A DNA stretch of 64,000 bases from Frondihabitans sp. PhB188 (GTDB lineage: Bacteria; Actinomycetota; Actinomycetes; Actinomycetales; Microbacteriaceae). The notes under the pieces were generated by a model that was not told where the DNA came from, searched no databases, and was given only the letters and a program-made list of their open reading frames with translations. The stretch spans positions 310,001 through 374,000 of the forward strand of contig NZ_RJUO01000001.1 in NCBI RefSeq assembly GCF_003752365.1. The letters run 5' to 3'. How positions within the stretch are numbered: the stretch's first letter is position 1; every line of letters starts with the position of its first letter. The translations under genes and the position numbers were made by a program. Shown here piece after piece: positions 32,866 to 42,580 of the stretch.

Positions 32866-33879
32866 TCACAGAGTCAGTTCATCCGCCCAGGCCGTTAGAT
32901 CGTCGTCGGGGACGCAGCGGGCGTTATCCACAGGTGTTGTGGAGTCTCCATTCATGATCTGGTCCCAGTCGTCGCGTTCGTAGTGACGCGTCTTTGGGAA
33001 GGCGACGCTGTAGGACCGGCGACGTGGCTTCGGTGGTACAGGCTCAGCGGTTGCCCCTGGCAGATATACCTCCGGCTTAGTCGATACAGGCTCTGATTCT
33101 TGTTCTGCTCGCTCCTGAGGCTTATCTGTCAGTGCCTGCTTCCGGTATCGCGAGATCGTCCGCTCCGTCACTCCCAAGGCCTTGGCCTGCTCCGTGATCG
33201 ACAGGTGCTCCAGCCCCTCCAAGGAGTGCTTCGGCTTCCGCTTGGAGGTCTTGCCACCTTTCCGACCGGCGACGCTGAGCTTGGTCTTGAAGTCCGCGTC
33301 CCACACGTCCAAGGCGAACACGGCAGCACTCTGCGTCATCCGCTCCACGGCGGCGAGACTGAAGCCCTTGCTCTGCCCTACGTCGTCGTAGTCGGACAGG
33401 AAGCCATACGGCTTGTTGTCCATCACGTACTCCCAGAGGTAGTCCTCCAAGTGCTTCTGCTTCAGGGAGGCCACTGTCAGGCCGTTGTCGTCGCCGTGCA
33501 TGAGTTCCCGGAGTTCCTGGTGACTCTCGGCCTCCATGACGGCAGAGAGCCACTGGCGGCTGATCTGCTTCCCGATCCGGTCATCACCCACGAGAGCATG
33601 AAGCTCGAAGATCGTGAGCTTCTGCCGTCTCTCGTTCAGGTGCCGGAGTGCAATGGAAACCAAGTGACGGCCTACCTGCCTGTAGTAGGAGTCCTCAGGG
33701 TCGATGGTCCACGTATGCAGAGGGAAGGCAAGAGCCAGCTTCTCCGGGAATTCCTTCTTCCGTCTTCCTTCAGCTCTCGCTTTCCAGAGCTTTCGCTGAG
33801 CCTCAGTAGGAGCACTAGGAGCTGTAGTGCTCTCTGGCTCTCCGTGGAGATGCACGTTATCTGTCAGTGGGAAAGTCAT
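32866..33879 (-). CDS. Element HTH protein, possible replication initiator or regulator, 337 aa
   Basis: A 337-residue protein. Residues ~30-200 are a helical alpha/beta region with no motif I can name; around 215-255 lies a basic stretch (GRKGGKTSKRKPK) and a helix-turn-helix (LSITEQAKALGVTERTISRYRK); the C-terminal 80 residues are Pro/Glu-rich and disordered. The size and layout suit a replication or control protein of a plasmid-like element, but this is inference. ATG at 33879 has AGGAG eight bases upstream; the longer frame from 33918 lacks a ribosome binding site. Confidence 0.6.
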   Translation of the reverse strand: MTFPLTDNVHLHGEPESTTAPSAPTEAQRKLWKARAEGRRKKEFPEKLALAFPLHTWTIDPEDSYYRQVGRHLVSIALRHLNERRQKLTIFELHALVGDDRIGKQISRQWLSAVMEAESHQELRELMHGDDNGLTVASLKQKHLEDYLWEYVMDNKPYGFLSDYDDVGQSKGFSLAAVERMTQSAAVFALDVWDADFKTKLSVAGRKGGKTSKRKPKHSLEGLEHLSITEQAKALGVTERTISRYRKQALTDKPQERAEQESEPVSTKPEVYLPGATAEPVPPKPRRRSYSVAFPKTRHYERDDWDQIMNGDSTTPVDNARCVPDDDLTAWADELTL

Positions 33880-33975
33880 CTTGGACTCCTTGCTTGGCGG
33901 GTTGAACTGCTCCTCCATCTACGATCGGCGCGGAGTCGACGCAGTTCACCTGTAGTACGCCGCAGAACGCGAGAA

Positions 33976-34011
33976 CCCCCACGTTGAAGAGATGACGCTT
34001 CAACGTGGGGG
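33976..34011 (-). terminator. Hairpin after the integrase gene
   Basis: 14-bp perfect arms (33976-33989, 33998-34011, CCCCCACGTTGAAG and its complement) with an 8-base loop, 50 bp beyond the integrase stop. GC-strong stem, no T-tract. Confidence 0.6.
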
Positions 34012-34032
34012 AGCAAATTCCCGCCAAGGAAT

Positions 34033-34048
34033 CGGTATAACTATACCG
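34033..34048. promoter_or_regulatory. Palindrome CGGTATA-N2-TATACCG
   Basis: Perfect 7-bp arms with a 2-bp spacer, AT-rich centre, 12 bp beyond the integrase stop codon. It looks like a small repressor operator and lies upstream of the leftward HTH gene. Confidence 0.35.
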
Positions 34049-34060
34049 CTAGCGAGCGAG

Positions 34061-35161
34061 TCACTGGCTGCTCTCCGCTCGTGAGGCTTTCTTGCCGGTT
34101 GCAAGTTGCTCCACGAGGACCGCGGATACTTTCAGGGCTGCCTCCCTTCGACGCTGGTCGTCGGAGTGCATGTAGTGCAAGGCGCTCCGGATGTCGGCAT
34201 GTCCGCCGCGTTGCATGACCTCTTCAATCGAGAGTCCCGACTGCGCGGCGACAGACAACCCCATGTGCCGTAGATCGTGCGGGCGGATGTTTGGGAGGCC
34301 GGAGTCCTCACGGAGTTTGGCCCACGTCCGTCTGAACCACGAGTCATTGATCGGCTTGCCTCGGGACGTGGTGAAGAGCGGAGTCATCGGGAGGCGGGGA
34401 TTCTTGGCGAGGTAGTCGCGGAGTGCATTCAGGCCAGGTGCGAGCAGGACGACGGTCCTGGTGGTTCCCGTCTTGGTCGGGCTGACGACTTGGGCGCGAA
34501 GCTGTTTCGAAATCGTCACCGTTCCTGTCTCCAGGTCCACGTCACTACGGAGTAAAGCTCGTAATTCGCCGATCCTGACGTGGGAGGCGAGCATGGTCCA
34601 CAACACCGGCAGGAAGCCCTCTGGGGCCGCGTCTAAGAGCTTCTGGAAGTCTCGAAGCGTATACGTCTTCGGAGCCTCTGCCGTGGCCCGCATAGCGCCT
34701 CGGACGGTCGGCTTGACCGCTAGCTCCTCCCACTCGACAGCAAGGCTCAGATAGGCGCTGAGAGCCGTGTAGGCGTTCCTGCGGACGTTGACAGACGCGT
34801 CCATGGTGTCGAGCCAAATCGTGATCCGGCGCTTGGTGATGTCCTTCAGCGCGACGTGGCCGAACGTCGGCAAGATGCGGAGCCTGAGGTGTCCTCGGTC
34901 GTTGGTGATCGTTCCCGCCCTCAGGGTCTGCTCACGGTGTCGGAGAGCCAGTGGCGCGAACTCTCCGAAGGTCATGGCTCCCTTGGTTTCGTCCACCCAC
35001 GCGTCCCGACTGAGGTCGGCTTGGACTCGTGCCAGAGCGTCTTTTGCCGCCTTCAGAGTGTCGAAGCTCCCCACGGTCCTCTGACGCTTGTCTGGACCCC
35101 AATAGCGGGCCTGGACCTTGCCAGAAGGAAGCGTGCGGGTGGTACCGAAGGAGCGAGTCAT
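34061..35161 (-). CDS. int: Tyrosine site-specific integrase
   Basis: A 366-residue phage-type integrase. Residues ~1-60 form an arm-binding-like AP2/SAM-like start (GKVQARYWGPDKRQRTVGSF), ~65-150 the core-binding SAM-like domain, and ~165-350 the catalytic domain with Arg196 (HVRIGELR), Lys230, His295 and Arg298 (HDLRH), His321 (GGHADI) and nucleophile Tyr330. All catalytic residues are present, so the element may still move. It lies beside attR, as usual, and is transcribed away from it. GC content is lower than in host genes. Confidence 0.95.
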   Translation of the reverse strand: MTRSFGTTRTLPSGKVQARYWGPDKRQRTVGSFDTLKAAKDALARVQADLSRDAWVDETKGAMTFGEFAPLALRHREQTLRAGTITNDRGHLRLRILPTFGHVALKDITKRRITIWLDTMDASVNVRRNAYTALSAYLSLAVEWEELAVKPTVRGAMRATAEAPKTYTLRDFQKLLDAAPEGFLPVLWTMLASHVRIGELRALLRSDVDLETGTVTISKQLRAQVVSPTKTGTTRTVVLLAPGLNALRDYLAKNPRLPMTPLFTTSRGKPINDSWFRRTWAKLREDSGLPNIRPHDLRHMGLSVAAQSGLSIEEVMQRGGHADIRSALHYMHSDDQRRREAALKVSAVLVEQLATGKKASRAESSQ

Positions 35162-35193
35162 GTTCGTGCCGATCTCGTGACGACCGACCTTCT

Positions 35194-35210
35194 AGGCACG
35201 CTCTAGGCAT
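35194..35210. promoter_or_regulatory. Candidate integrase arm-type site, right
   Basis: Matches the left site (27024-27040) at 15 of 17 positions, same orientation, 88 bp inside attR. A further TCTAGGCAC starts three bases upstream (35191), giving two CTAGGCA units 11 bp apart. Confidence 0.45.
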
Positions 35211-35298
35211 GAGCGCGACAGGTGCCGATCTGCACCAGACCGAAAACAAGAATTTCCGGCGTGATTCTCCCGGTAATTCCATGTTGCGCGACCGGGTG

Positions 35299-35338
35299 CC
35301 GTAGTCGTCCGGACGCGAAACGTGCCATTCTGGCCCCA
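35299..35338. repeat. attR, 40-bp core repeat
   Basis: Identical to 26881-26920; its last base is the A of the glgC ATG, so integration keeps the glgC start codon and its -10 box intact. Confidence 0.9.
35326..35331 (+). promoter_or_regulatory. Candidate leaderless -10 box of glgC
   Basis: CATTCT ends six bases before the glgC ATG, inside attR; no Shine-Dalgarno sequence is present. Confidence 0.35.
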
Positions 35339-36579
35339 TGGCATCAAAGAAGATCTTCGGCATCGTCCTCGCCGGCGGAGAGGGCAAGCGACTCATGCCC
35401 CTCACGGCCGACCGTGCGAAGCCCGCAGTCCCCTTCGGCGGCAACTACCGCCTCGTCGACTTCGCGCTCTCCAATCTCATCAACTCGGGGCTGCGGCAGA
35501 TCGTGGTCCTGACGCAGTACAAGTCGCACAGCCTCGACCGGCACGTGTCGCAGACCTGGAGCATCGAGGGCCTCCTCGGCGCCTACGTCGCCTCGGTGCC
35601 CGCGCAGCAGCGCCTCGGCAAGCGCTGGTTCGCCGGCAGCGCCGACGCGATCCTGCAGAGCCTCAACCTGCTCCGCGACGAGAAGCCCGACATCGTCGTC
35701 GTGGTCGGCGCCGACCACGTGTACCGCATGGACTTCGAGCAGATGGTCGAGGCGCACATCGCCTCCGGCAAGAGCGCCACCGTCGCGGCCATCCGCCAGC
35801 CGATCTCGCTCGCAGACCAGTTCGGCGTCATTCAGACGAACGCCGACGACGCGACGCTGATCGACGCGTTCCTGGAGAAGCCCAAGAACCCCGTCGGGCT
35901 CGCCGACTCGCCCGACGAGGTCCTCGCCTCGATGGGCAACTACGTCTTCAACGCCGACGCGCTCATCGACGCCGTCCTCCGCGACGGCGAGAACGCTGAG
36001 TCCGACCACGACATGGGCGGCGACATCATCCCCGACTTCGTGTCGCGCGGAGACGCCGCCGTGTACGACCTCAACCGCAACGAGGTCCCGGGCTCGACCG
36101 AGCGCGACCGCTACTACTGGCGCGACGTCGGGACCATCGACTCGTTCTACGACGCACACCGCGACCTCATCGCAGCGCTGCCGGTGTTCAACCTGTACAA
36201 CACCGACTGGCCGATCTTCAGCCAGCAGCTCAACTCGCCGCCGGCCAAGTTCGGGCGCGACGAGCACGGCAACCCGGGCTCGGTCATCGAGTCGATCGTC
36301 TCGCTCGGCACGCTGGCCGTCGGCTCGCACATCGAGCGCAGCGTCGTCGGCCCCTGGAACACCCTCGACTCCGGCTCCCGTGTCGTCGACTCGGTGCTGT
36401 TCGACCGGATCTACGTCGGCAAGAACTCCATCGTGAACCGCGCCATCCTCGACAAGGACGTCGTGATCGTCGATGGAGCGCACGTGGGTCTCGACGCCGA
36501 GGCCGACCGGGCTCGCGGCTTCACCGTGACACCGTCGGGCATCACCGTCGTCGGCAAGGGCGTCCGAGTAGAGCAGTAG
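35338..36579 (+). CDS. glgC: Glucose-1-phosphate adenylyltransferase
   Basis: A 413-residue ADP-glucose pyrophosphorylase making ADP-glucose from ATP and glucose-1-phosphate, the donor for GlgA. N-terminal nucleotidyltransferase domain with [13 protein letters not shown] and the [16 protein letters not shown] substrate segment; C-terminal left-handed beta-helix from about residue 300 ([21 protein letters not shown]). Complete. Normally divergent from glgA; the mobile element now separates them, but its promoter region is reconstituted in attR. Confidence 0.96.
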   Translation: MASKKIFGIVLAGGEGKRLMPLTADRAKPAVPFGGNYRLVDFALSNLINSGLRQIVVLTQYKSHSLDRHVSQTWSIEGLLGAYVASVPAQQRLGKRWFAGSADAILQSLNLLRDEKPDIVVVVGADHVYRMDFEQMVEAHIASGKSATVAAIRQPISLADQFGVIQTNADDATLIDAFLEKPKNPVGLADSPDEVLASMGNYVFNADALIDAVLRDGENAESDHDMGGDIIPDFVSRGDAAVYDLNRNEVPGSTERDRYYWRDVGTIDSFYDAHRDLIAALPVFNLYNTDWPIFSQQLNSPPAKFGRDEHGNPGSVIESIVSLGTLAVGSHIERSVVGPWNTLDSGSRVVDSVLFDRIYVGKNSIVNRAILDKDVVIVDGAHVGLDAEADRARGFTVTPSGITVVGKGVRVEQ

Positions 36580-36642
36580 GGCGCGCACGGTCTCGTGCTG
36601 TCCGAAGCTCGATCGTCCGCGTAACGGGGGGCGGCGCGCCGA

Positions 36643-36648
36643 TACGAT
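36643..36648 (+). promoter_or_regulatory. Candidate leaderless -10 box of serB
   Basis: TACGAT ends six bases before the GTG at 36655. Confidence 0.4.
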
Positions 36649-36654
36649 ACGTGC

Positions 36655-37293
36655 GTGCCACGATTCCTGCTCGTCCTCGACGTCGACTCCACGCTCATCG
36701 AGAACGAGGTGATCGAGCTCCTGGCTGACGCCGCGGGCAGCCACGACCGGGTCCGCGAGATCACCGAGCGCGCGATGGCGGGCGAGATCGACTTCGCCGA
36801 GAGTCTGCGCGAGCGCGTCGCCACCCTCGAGGGGCTGCCCGAGTCGTGCTTCGACGATGCCCGGGCCCGGGTGCGCGTGACCGACGGCGTCGCCGAGATG
36901 ATCGCCGGAGTCCACGCGGCCGACGGACTCGTCGGCGTGGTCTCGGGCGGGTTCCACGAGATCCTCGACCCTCTGGCGCAGGAACTCGGCCTCGACCACT
37001 GGCGAGCCAACCGCCTCGGGGCCCGTGACGGCCGCCTTACCGGACTCGTCGACGGACCGGTCGTCGACGCCGTTGCGAAGGCGTCCGCCCTCGCCCAGTG
37101 GGCCGCTGCCGCCGGAATCCCGCTGGCCCGCACCGTCGCCGTCGGCGACGGCGCCAACGACCTCGAGATGATGCGCGAGGCGGGGCTCAGCGTCGCCTTC
37201 GACGCGAAGCCCCGCGTGCGCGCTCAGGCCGACGTGGCGATGCCGCACCGAGACCTGTCGCAGGTACTGGCCCTGCTCGGCCTGAAGGGCTGA
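36655..37293 (+). CDS. serB: Phosphoserine phosphatase
   Basis: A 212-residue HAD phosphatase for the last step of serine synthesis. Catalytic Asp9 and Asp11 lie in LDVDSTLIENE; the later VVSGGFHEI and VGDGANDLEMM motifs match SerB closely. It lacks the N-terminal ACT domain that longer actinobacterial SerB proteins carry. GTG start in a leaderless context. Convergent with fabG 33 bp away. Confidence 0.88.
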   Translation: MPRFLLVLDVDSTLIENEVIELLADAAGSHDRVREITERAMAGEIDFAESLRERVATLEGLPESCFDDARARVRVTDGVAEMIAGVHAADGLVGVVSGGFHEILDPLAQELGLDHWRANRLGARDGRLTGLVDGPVVDAVAKASALAQWAAAAGIPLARTVAVGDGANDLEMMREAGLSVAFDAKPRVRAQADVAMPHRDLSQVLALLGLKG

Positions 37294-37326
37294 CCCCACC
37301 CTTGCCGAACGCGGCGCGAGACGTCG

Positions 37327-38037
37327 TCAGTGGCCCATGCCGAGGCCGCCGTCGACGGGGATGACCGCGCCGCTGATGTAGCCGGCGTGGTCGCCGGCGA
37401 GGAACGACACGGCGCCGGTGATGTCGTCGACCGAGCCGAAGCGGGCGAGCGGGATGCTGCGGCGGTACTCCTGCTGCTGGGCCTCGGGGAGCACGGCCGT
37501 CATATCGGTCTCGACGAAGCCCGGGGCGACGACGTTGGTCGTGATGCCGCGGGCGCCGAGCTCGCGGGTGAGCGAGCGGGCGAAGCCGACGAGGCCCGAT
37601 TTCGACGCGGCGTAGTTGACCTGGCCCGCACTGCCGTAGAGGCCCACGACGCTGGAGATGAGGATGATCCGGCCGAAACGGGCCTTGAGCATCCCCTTCG
37701 AGGCACGCTTAACGACCCGGAAGGTGCCGCCCAGGTTCGTGTCGATCACGCTGGTGAAGTCGTCCTCCGACATGCGCATGAGAAGGGTGTCCCTGGTGAT
37801 GCCGGCATTGGCGACCACCACCTCGACCGGACCGAGCTCGGCCTCGACGGCGGTGAACGCGGCGTCGATGGACGCGGAGTCGGTCATCTCGGCCTGCACG
37901 GTCATCGTGCCCTCGGGTCCGGAGCCCGAGCGGGCTGTGACGGCCACGCGGTGGCCGTCGGCGGCGAACTGCTGGGCGATGGCGTAGCCGATGCCGCGGT
38001 TGCCGCCGGTGACGAGGACTGTGCGGGGCGTGGTCAT
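37327..38037 (-). CDS. fabG: 3-oxoacyl-ACP reductase FabG-like SDR
   Basis: A 236-residue short-chain dehydrogenase: NADP-binding TGGNRGIG, NAG in VVANAGITRD, catalytic Ser in ILISSVVG and YAASK (Tyr-x3-Lys). The PGFVETDM and C-terminal GAVIPVDGGLGMGH segments match FabG of fatty acid elongation. Start ATG with GGAG six bases upstream. No other fab genes are adjacent, so the physiological substrate is inferred from similarity. Confidence 0.85.
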   Translation of the reverse strand: MTTPRTVLVTGGNRGIGYAIAQQFAADGHRVAVTARSGSGPEGTMTVQAEMTDSASIDAAFTAVEAELGPVEVVVANAGITRDTLLMRMSEDDFTSVIDTNLGGTFRVVKRASKGMLKARFGRIILISSVVGLYGSAGQVNYAASKSGLVGFARSLTRELGARGITTNVVAPGFVETDMTAVLPEAQQQEYRRSIPLARFGSVDDITGAVSFLAGDHAGYISGAVIPVDGGLGMGH

Positions 38038-38170
38038 GAGGAACTCCGTCTCTGTGTGATTGCTTGACGCCGAGCCTCCCAAGGCCCGGACGACCCGGAC
38101 AAGCCTAGTGTTCATGGAGCACCGTCCTAGAATCGGCGGATGCTCCGCCCCGACCCGAGCCCGTGAGGGA

Positions 38171-38563
38171 ATGAAGATCAGAACGAAGAAGACCACCGCG
38201 AACGCGATCACCTCGCTTCCGCCGTCGCCCTACGACGAGCGCCGCGGTCGGATGATTCGGTACTCGCTCGCCATGCTCGTGCGTCTCGTCTGCATCATCG
38301 TCGCCTTCCTGGTCCCCGGCTGGTGGGCTCTCGCTCCGGCGATCGGGGCCATCGTGCTGCCCTACGTCGCGGTGGTCCTGGCCAACGTCGGAGCCGAGGG
38401 ACAGCGCGGCGACGTCCAGCGCCCCGGCGGCGTGGAGCTGTACCGGCCTCAGCAGGCCGACGCTCCCGGCTACGGTCCGACGCCCGACGCGTTCCCCTAC
38501 GATCGGTCGACCGACCAGCCGTCCGCGCGAGACGCTCCGTCGGGCGACGACCGCCGCTCGTGA
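38171..38563 (+). CDS. DUF3099 membrane protein
   Basis: A 130-residue protein with the DUF3099 pattern: AITSLPPSPYDERRGRMIRYSLAMLVRLVCI, two membrane helices (~30-48 and ~53-72) and the closing LPYVAVVLANV. The C-terminal ~55 residues are hydrophilic and Pro/Asp-rich. The function is unknown. Its TGA overlaps the next start (GTGA), and the set of three leads to SURF1, so a link to respiratory-chain assembly is suggested by context. Confidence 0.8.
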   Translation: MKIRTKKTTANAITSLPPSPYDERRGRMIRYSLAMLVRLVCIIVAFLVPGWWALAPAIGAIVLPYVAVVLANVGAEGQRGDVQRPGGVELYRPQQADAPGYGPTPDAFPYDRSTDQPSARDAPSGDDRRS

Positions 38564-38805
38564 TCATCGGCTCCGAGGGGCCGTCGGCTCCCCAGTGCTC
38601 CCGTGCGGGGTGCCGAGCCGACGCGATTCGTGGCGTCCACTGGCGCAACCCCAGGATCCACGGCATCGACCGGGTGAAGGTCTGGGCGGCCTGCGACGAG
38701 CACGTAGACTTTCTCGCAGAATTCCTGCGGTCGCGCGACTTCCCGGTCATCGTCACCGCCCTGGGCGAGACCGTCGACTCGGTCGGAGTGGAGACGACCT
38801 CGTGA
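38560..38805 (+). CDS. Uncharacterised Cys-containing small protein, 81 aa
   Basis: An 81-residue soluble protein with three Cys and a His in a zinc-finger-like order: QCSRAGCRADAIRGVHWRNP, then AACDEHVDFLAEFL. Probably a small metal-binding protein. It is coupled at both ends, by GTGA overlaps with DUF3099 upstream and SURF1 downstream, which strongly supports that it is a real gene. Confidence 0.75.
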   Translation: MIIGSEGPSAPQCSRAGCRADAIRGVHWRNPRIHGIDRVKVWAACDEHVDFLAEFLRSRDFPVIVTALGETVDSVGVETTS

Positions 38806-39686
38806 AGGAGTGGCGCTTCGCCTTCTCACGCAAGTGGGTCGGCTACTTCGCCGTTGCGGTCGTGTTCGCCATCGTCTGCGCGTTCCTGTCGCACTGGCAG
38901 TGGGAGCGTCGCGGTGAGAACCTCGCCCTGCAGCACACGCTCCAGGCCAACTACGACGCCGAGCCCGTGCCGCTGGCCGACGTGCTCACGAACCTCGACT
39001 CGTACTCATCGGCCGACGAGTTCAAGCCGGTCACGGTGACCGGCACGTACCTCGCCGACGACTTCTTCCTCGCCCGCGACCGCAGCTACAACGGCTACCC
39101 CGGATTCGAGGTGCTCGTGCCGCTCGAGACCTCGACCGGCGAGGTCTTCGTGATCGACCGCGGCTGGGTGCCCACGGGCAACACGCACGACTACCCCGAC
39201 TCCATCCCTGCTCCCCCGTCGGGCACCGTCACGGTGGTCGCGCGCCTCGCGGCCACCGAGGCCGACGTTCCCGGCCGCACGGACATCCCGAAGACCAACG
39301 AGCTCGCGGTGATCAAGCCGTCGACCATCGGCGAGCGACTCGGACTCCCGACCTACACGGCGGCGTTCGGGCAGCTCAAGACAGAGACGCCCGCCGCCTC
39401 GACCCTGCCGAAGCTCGCCCAGAAGCCGTCGGTCGACTACGGCCTCAATCTGTCGTATGCGATCCAGTGGGTCATGTTCGCCCTCGCCGCGTTCGGCTTC
39501 TTCATCTACGTCATCCGCCAGGAGTACGACGCGCGGAACTCCGACGAGGAGGACCAGCGCTGGCTCGACGAGGAGCGCGAGCGCAAGCGCCTCAAACGCG
39601 GGCCCGACGACGCCGAGATCGAAGACGCGCACCTCGACGAGGTCGGGTGGGAGGAGTCGACGCCCGGAGCCGGCATCAGCCGGTAG
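38802..39686 (+). CDS. SURF1-family cytochrome oxidase assembly protein
   Basis: A 294-residue membrane protein with an N-terminal helix (~11-30) ending SHWQWERR, a large extracytoplasmic domain with RDRSYNGYPGFEVLVPL and VFVIDRGWVP, and a C-terminal helix (YAIQWVMFALAAFGFFIYVI). This is the SURF1 topology. It helps to insert heme A into cytochrome c oxidase subunit I, matching the ctaA/ctaB genes further on. The last 60 residues are a charged cytoplasmic tail. GTG start coupled to the upstream gene. Confidence 0.88.
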   Translation: MKEWRFAFSRKWVGYFAVAVVFAIVCAFLSHWQWERRGENLALQHTLQANYDAEPVPLADVLTNLDSYSSADEFKPVTVTGTYLADDFFLARDRSYNGYPGFEVLVPLETSTGEVFVIDRGWVPTGNTHDYPDSIPAPPSGTVTVVARLAATEADVPGRTDIPKTNELAVIKPSTIGERLGLPTYTAAFGQLKTETPAASTLPKLAQKPSVDYGLNLSYAIQWVMFALAAFGFFIYVIRQEYDARNSDEEDQRWLDEERERKRLKRGPDDAEIEDAHLDEVGWEESTPGAGISR

Positions 39687-39727
39687 TCGGGCGGCGGGCT
39701 CGGAGTTCCTGCGCCCGCGGTTTCGGG

Positions 39728-39789
39728 CCGCGAGATGGCCGTGCCTGTCGTCTCACGGGGTGAGGTCGACAGGCACGGCCATCTCGCGG
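39728..39789. terminator. 62-nt near-perfect palindrome between convergent genes
   Basis: 23-bp perfect arms (39728-39750, 39767-39789) with an inner CTCAC/GTGAG stem. It lies between the SURF1 and ABC-F genes, so it probably terminates both. An AGTTCCTGCGC copy lies just left of it. Confidence 0.7.
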
Positions 39790-39800
39790 GTCCGAAGGCG

Positions 39801-41399
<1,599 letters not shown>

Positions 41400-41536
41400 A
41401 GCAAAAGTCCAATCATCTGAGGAGGTGTCCACAACGCCGCCCGCCGGTGGGCCGCCCCTAGGATGAAAGGGATCAGCGTGGGACCGTGTCTCGGTGCCAG
41501 TGGCGCCGATCAACCTACCCATTCTAGGAGATCTGC

Positions 41537-42154
41537 ATGACGAACACCGCCGCCGCGACCACGAGGCCCGTCCTCGCCGACCGTTTCGTGTCTCGCAGCC
41601 TCGCCACCGACGCCGCGCTCGTGCTCGGCGGCGTCGCCTTCACCGGCCTGCTGGCCCAGATCGAGATCCCTCTCTGGCCCGTTCCGATCACCGGTCAGAC
41701 CCTCGCCGTCATGCTCGTCGGCGCCACCCTCGGCCTCCGCCGCGGTGCCCTCTCGCTCGCGCTCTACGCGCTGATCGGCCTCATCGGAGCGCCGATCTTC
41801 GCCGGTCACGCCGGCGGCGTCTCGAGCCTCCAGCTGCCGAGCTTCGGCTTCATCATCGGCTTCATCCCCGCGGCCGCCCTGGTCGGCTGGCTCTCCGAGC
41901 GCAACTGGGACCGCCACGTGGTCCGCTCGCTCGCCGCCTTCCTCGGGGCCAGCCTGATCCCGTTCGCGTTCGGCCTCCCCTACCTCGGCTTCGCGCTGGC
42001 GAACCTCGGCTACCCGCACTCCGTCGCCGACGTCCTCGCGGCCGGCTTCACGCCGTTCATCGTCGGCGGCCTCGTCAAGTGGGTCATCGCGGCCGGCAGC
42101 CTCCCTCTGCTGTGGCGTGCCGTGCGCGCGATCGACCAGCGCCGCTCGAACTAG
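41537..42154 (+). CDS. bioY: Biotin transporter substrate-binding component BioY
   Basis: A 205-residue membrane protein with about six helices and the BioY motifs VPITGQTLAVMLVGATLG and GAPIFAGHAGG. It is the S-component of an ECF-type biotin importer; bioM and bioN are not adjacent. AGGAG lies seven bases before the ATG. Followed by a strong terminator. Confidence 0.92.
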   Translation: MTNTAAATTRPVLADRFVSRSLATDAALVLGGVAFTGLLAQIEIPLWPVPITGQTLAVMLVGATLGLRRGALSLALYALIGLIGAPIFAGHAGGVSSLQLPSFGFIIGFIPAAALVGWLSERNWDRHVVRSLAAFLGASLIPFAFGLPYLGFALANLGYPHSVADVLAAGFTPFIVGGLVKWVIAAGSLPLLWRAVRAIDQRRSN

Positions 42155-42161
42155 CACTGGT

Positions 42162-42201
42162 CGACGAAGGGCCCCCGCCACATGGCGGGGGCCCTTCGTC
42201 G
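42162..42201 (+). terminator. Terminator of bioY
   Basis: 18-bp perfect arms (42162-42179, 42184-42201) with a 4-base ACAT loop, 7 bp after the bioY stop codon; followed by GTTGG rather than a T-tract. Confidence 0.75.
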
Positions 42202-42245
42202 TTGGCGCACAGCAACTGCTCAGTCGCAGGAGCCAGCCCGGCGTC

Positions 42246-42578
42246 TCAGATCGAGAAGCCGATGGCGCGCATCATGTCGCGGCCGTCGTCGGTGATCCGC
42301 TCGGGACCCCACGGCGGCATCCACACCCAGTTGATGCGGAACGCCTCCACGACGCCGTCGAGCGCGTTGGCGGTCTCGGATTCGATCACGTCGGTGAGAG
42401 GGCAGCCGGCACTGGTCAGGGTCATGCTGATGATCAGCGCGTTCTCGACCTCGTCGTCCAGGGCGAGGTCGTAGATGAGGCCGAGGTCGACCACGTTGAC
42501 GCCGAGCTCGGGGTCCATGACCTCTTTCAGGGCCTCTTCGACCTGATCGAACTTCTCGGGCGCGAGTGCGACGGGCAT
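42246..42578 (-). CDS. sufT: SufT-type metal-sulfur cluster assembly factor (MIP18/DUF59)
   Basis: A 110-residue DUF59 protein: EVMDPELGVNVVDLGLIYDL near the N-terminus and the conserved Cys in TSAGCPLTD. Such proteins help mature or deliver Fe-S clusters and commonly end actinobacterial suf operons. Its ATG is 2 bp from the sufC stop codon, so it is co-transcribed. No sufS or sufU lies between it and sufC. Confidence 0.85.
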   Translation of the reverse strand: MPVALAPEKFDQVEEALKEVMDPELGVNVVDLGLIYDLALDDEVENALIISMTLTSAGCPLTDVIESETANALDGVVEAFRINWVWMPPWGPERITDDGRDMMRAIGFSI

Positions 42579-42580
42579 GA

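Larger units (their letters stand above)
26881..35338. mobile_element. 8.4-kb integrated element between glgA and glgC
   Basis: Bounded by perfect 40-bp direct repeats and carrying a tyrosine integrase next to the right end, so it integrated by site-specific recombination. Base composition is visibly less GC-rich than the flanks. Contents from left: two overlapping tiny genes, a frameshifted remnant, a divergent unknown/DUF4145 pair, two small unknown genes, a serine recombinase, a hairpin series, four overlapping phage-type small genes, an HTH protein and the integrase. There are no capsid, portal, large terminase, lysis or conjugation genes. A phage satellite or integrated plasmid-like element is the best reading. 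Confidence 0.9.

Noticed and set aside
26881-35338. A complete prophage
   Set aside because: No capsid, portal, tail, large terminase or lysis genes are present in 8.4 kb.
34061-35338. tRNA gene as the integration site
   Set aside because: The att core has no tRNA-like cloverleaf or 3' tRNA end; it is the glgA-glgC intergenic region.
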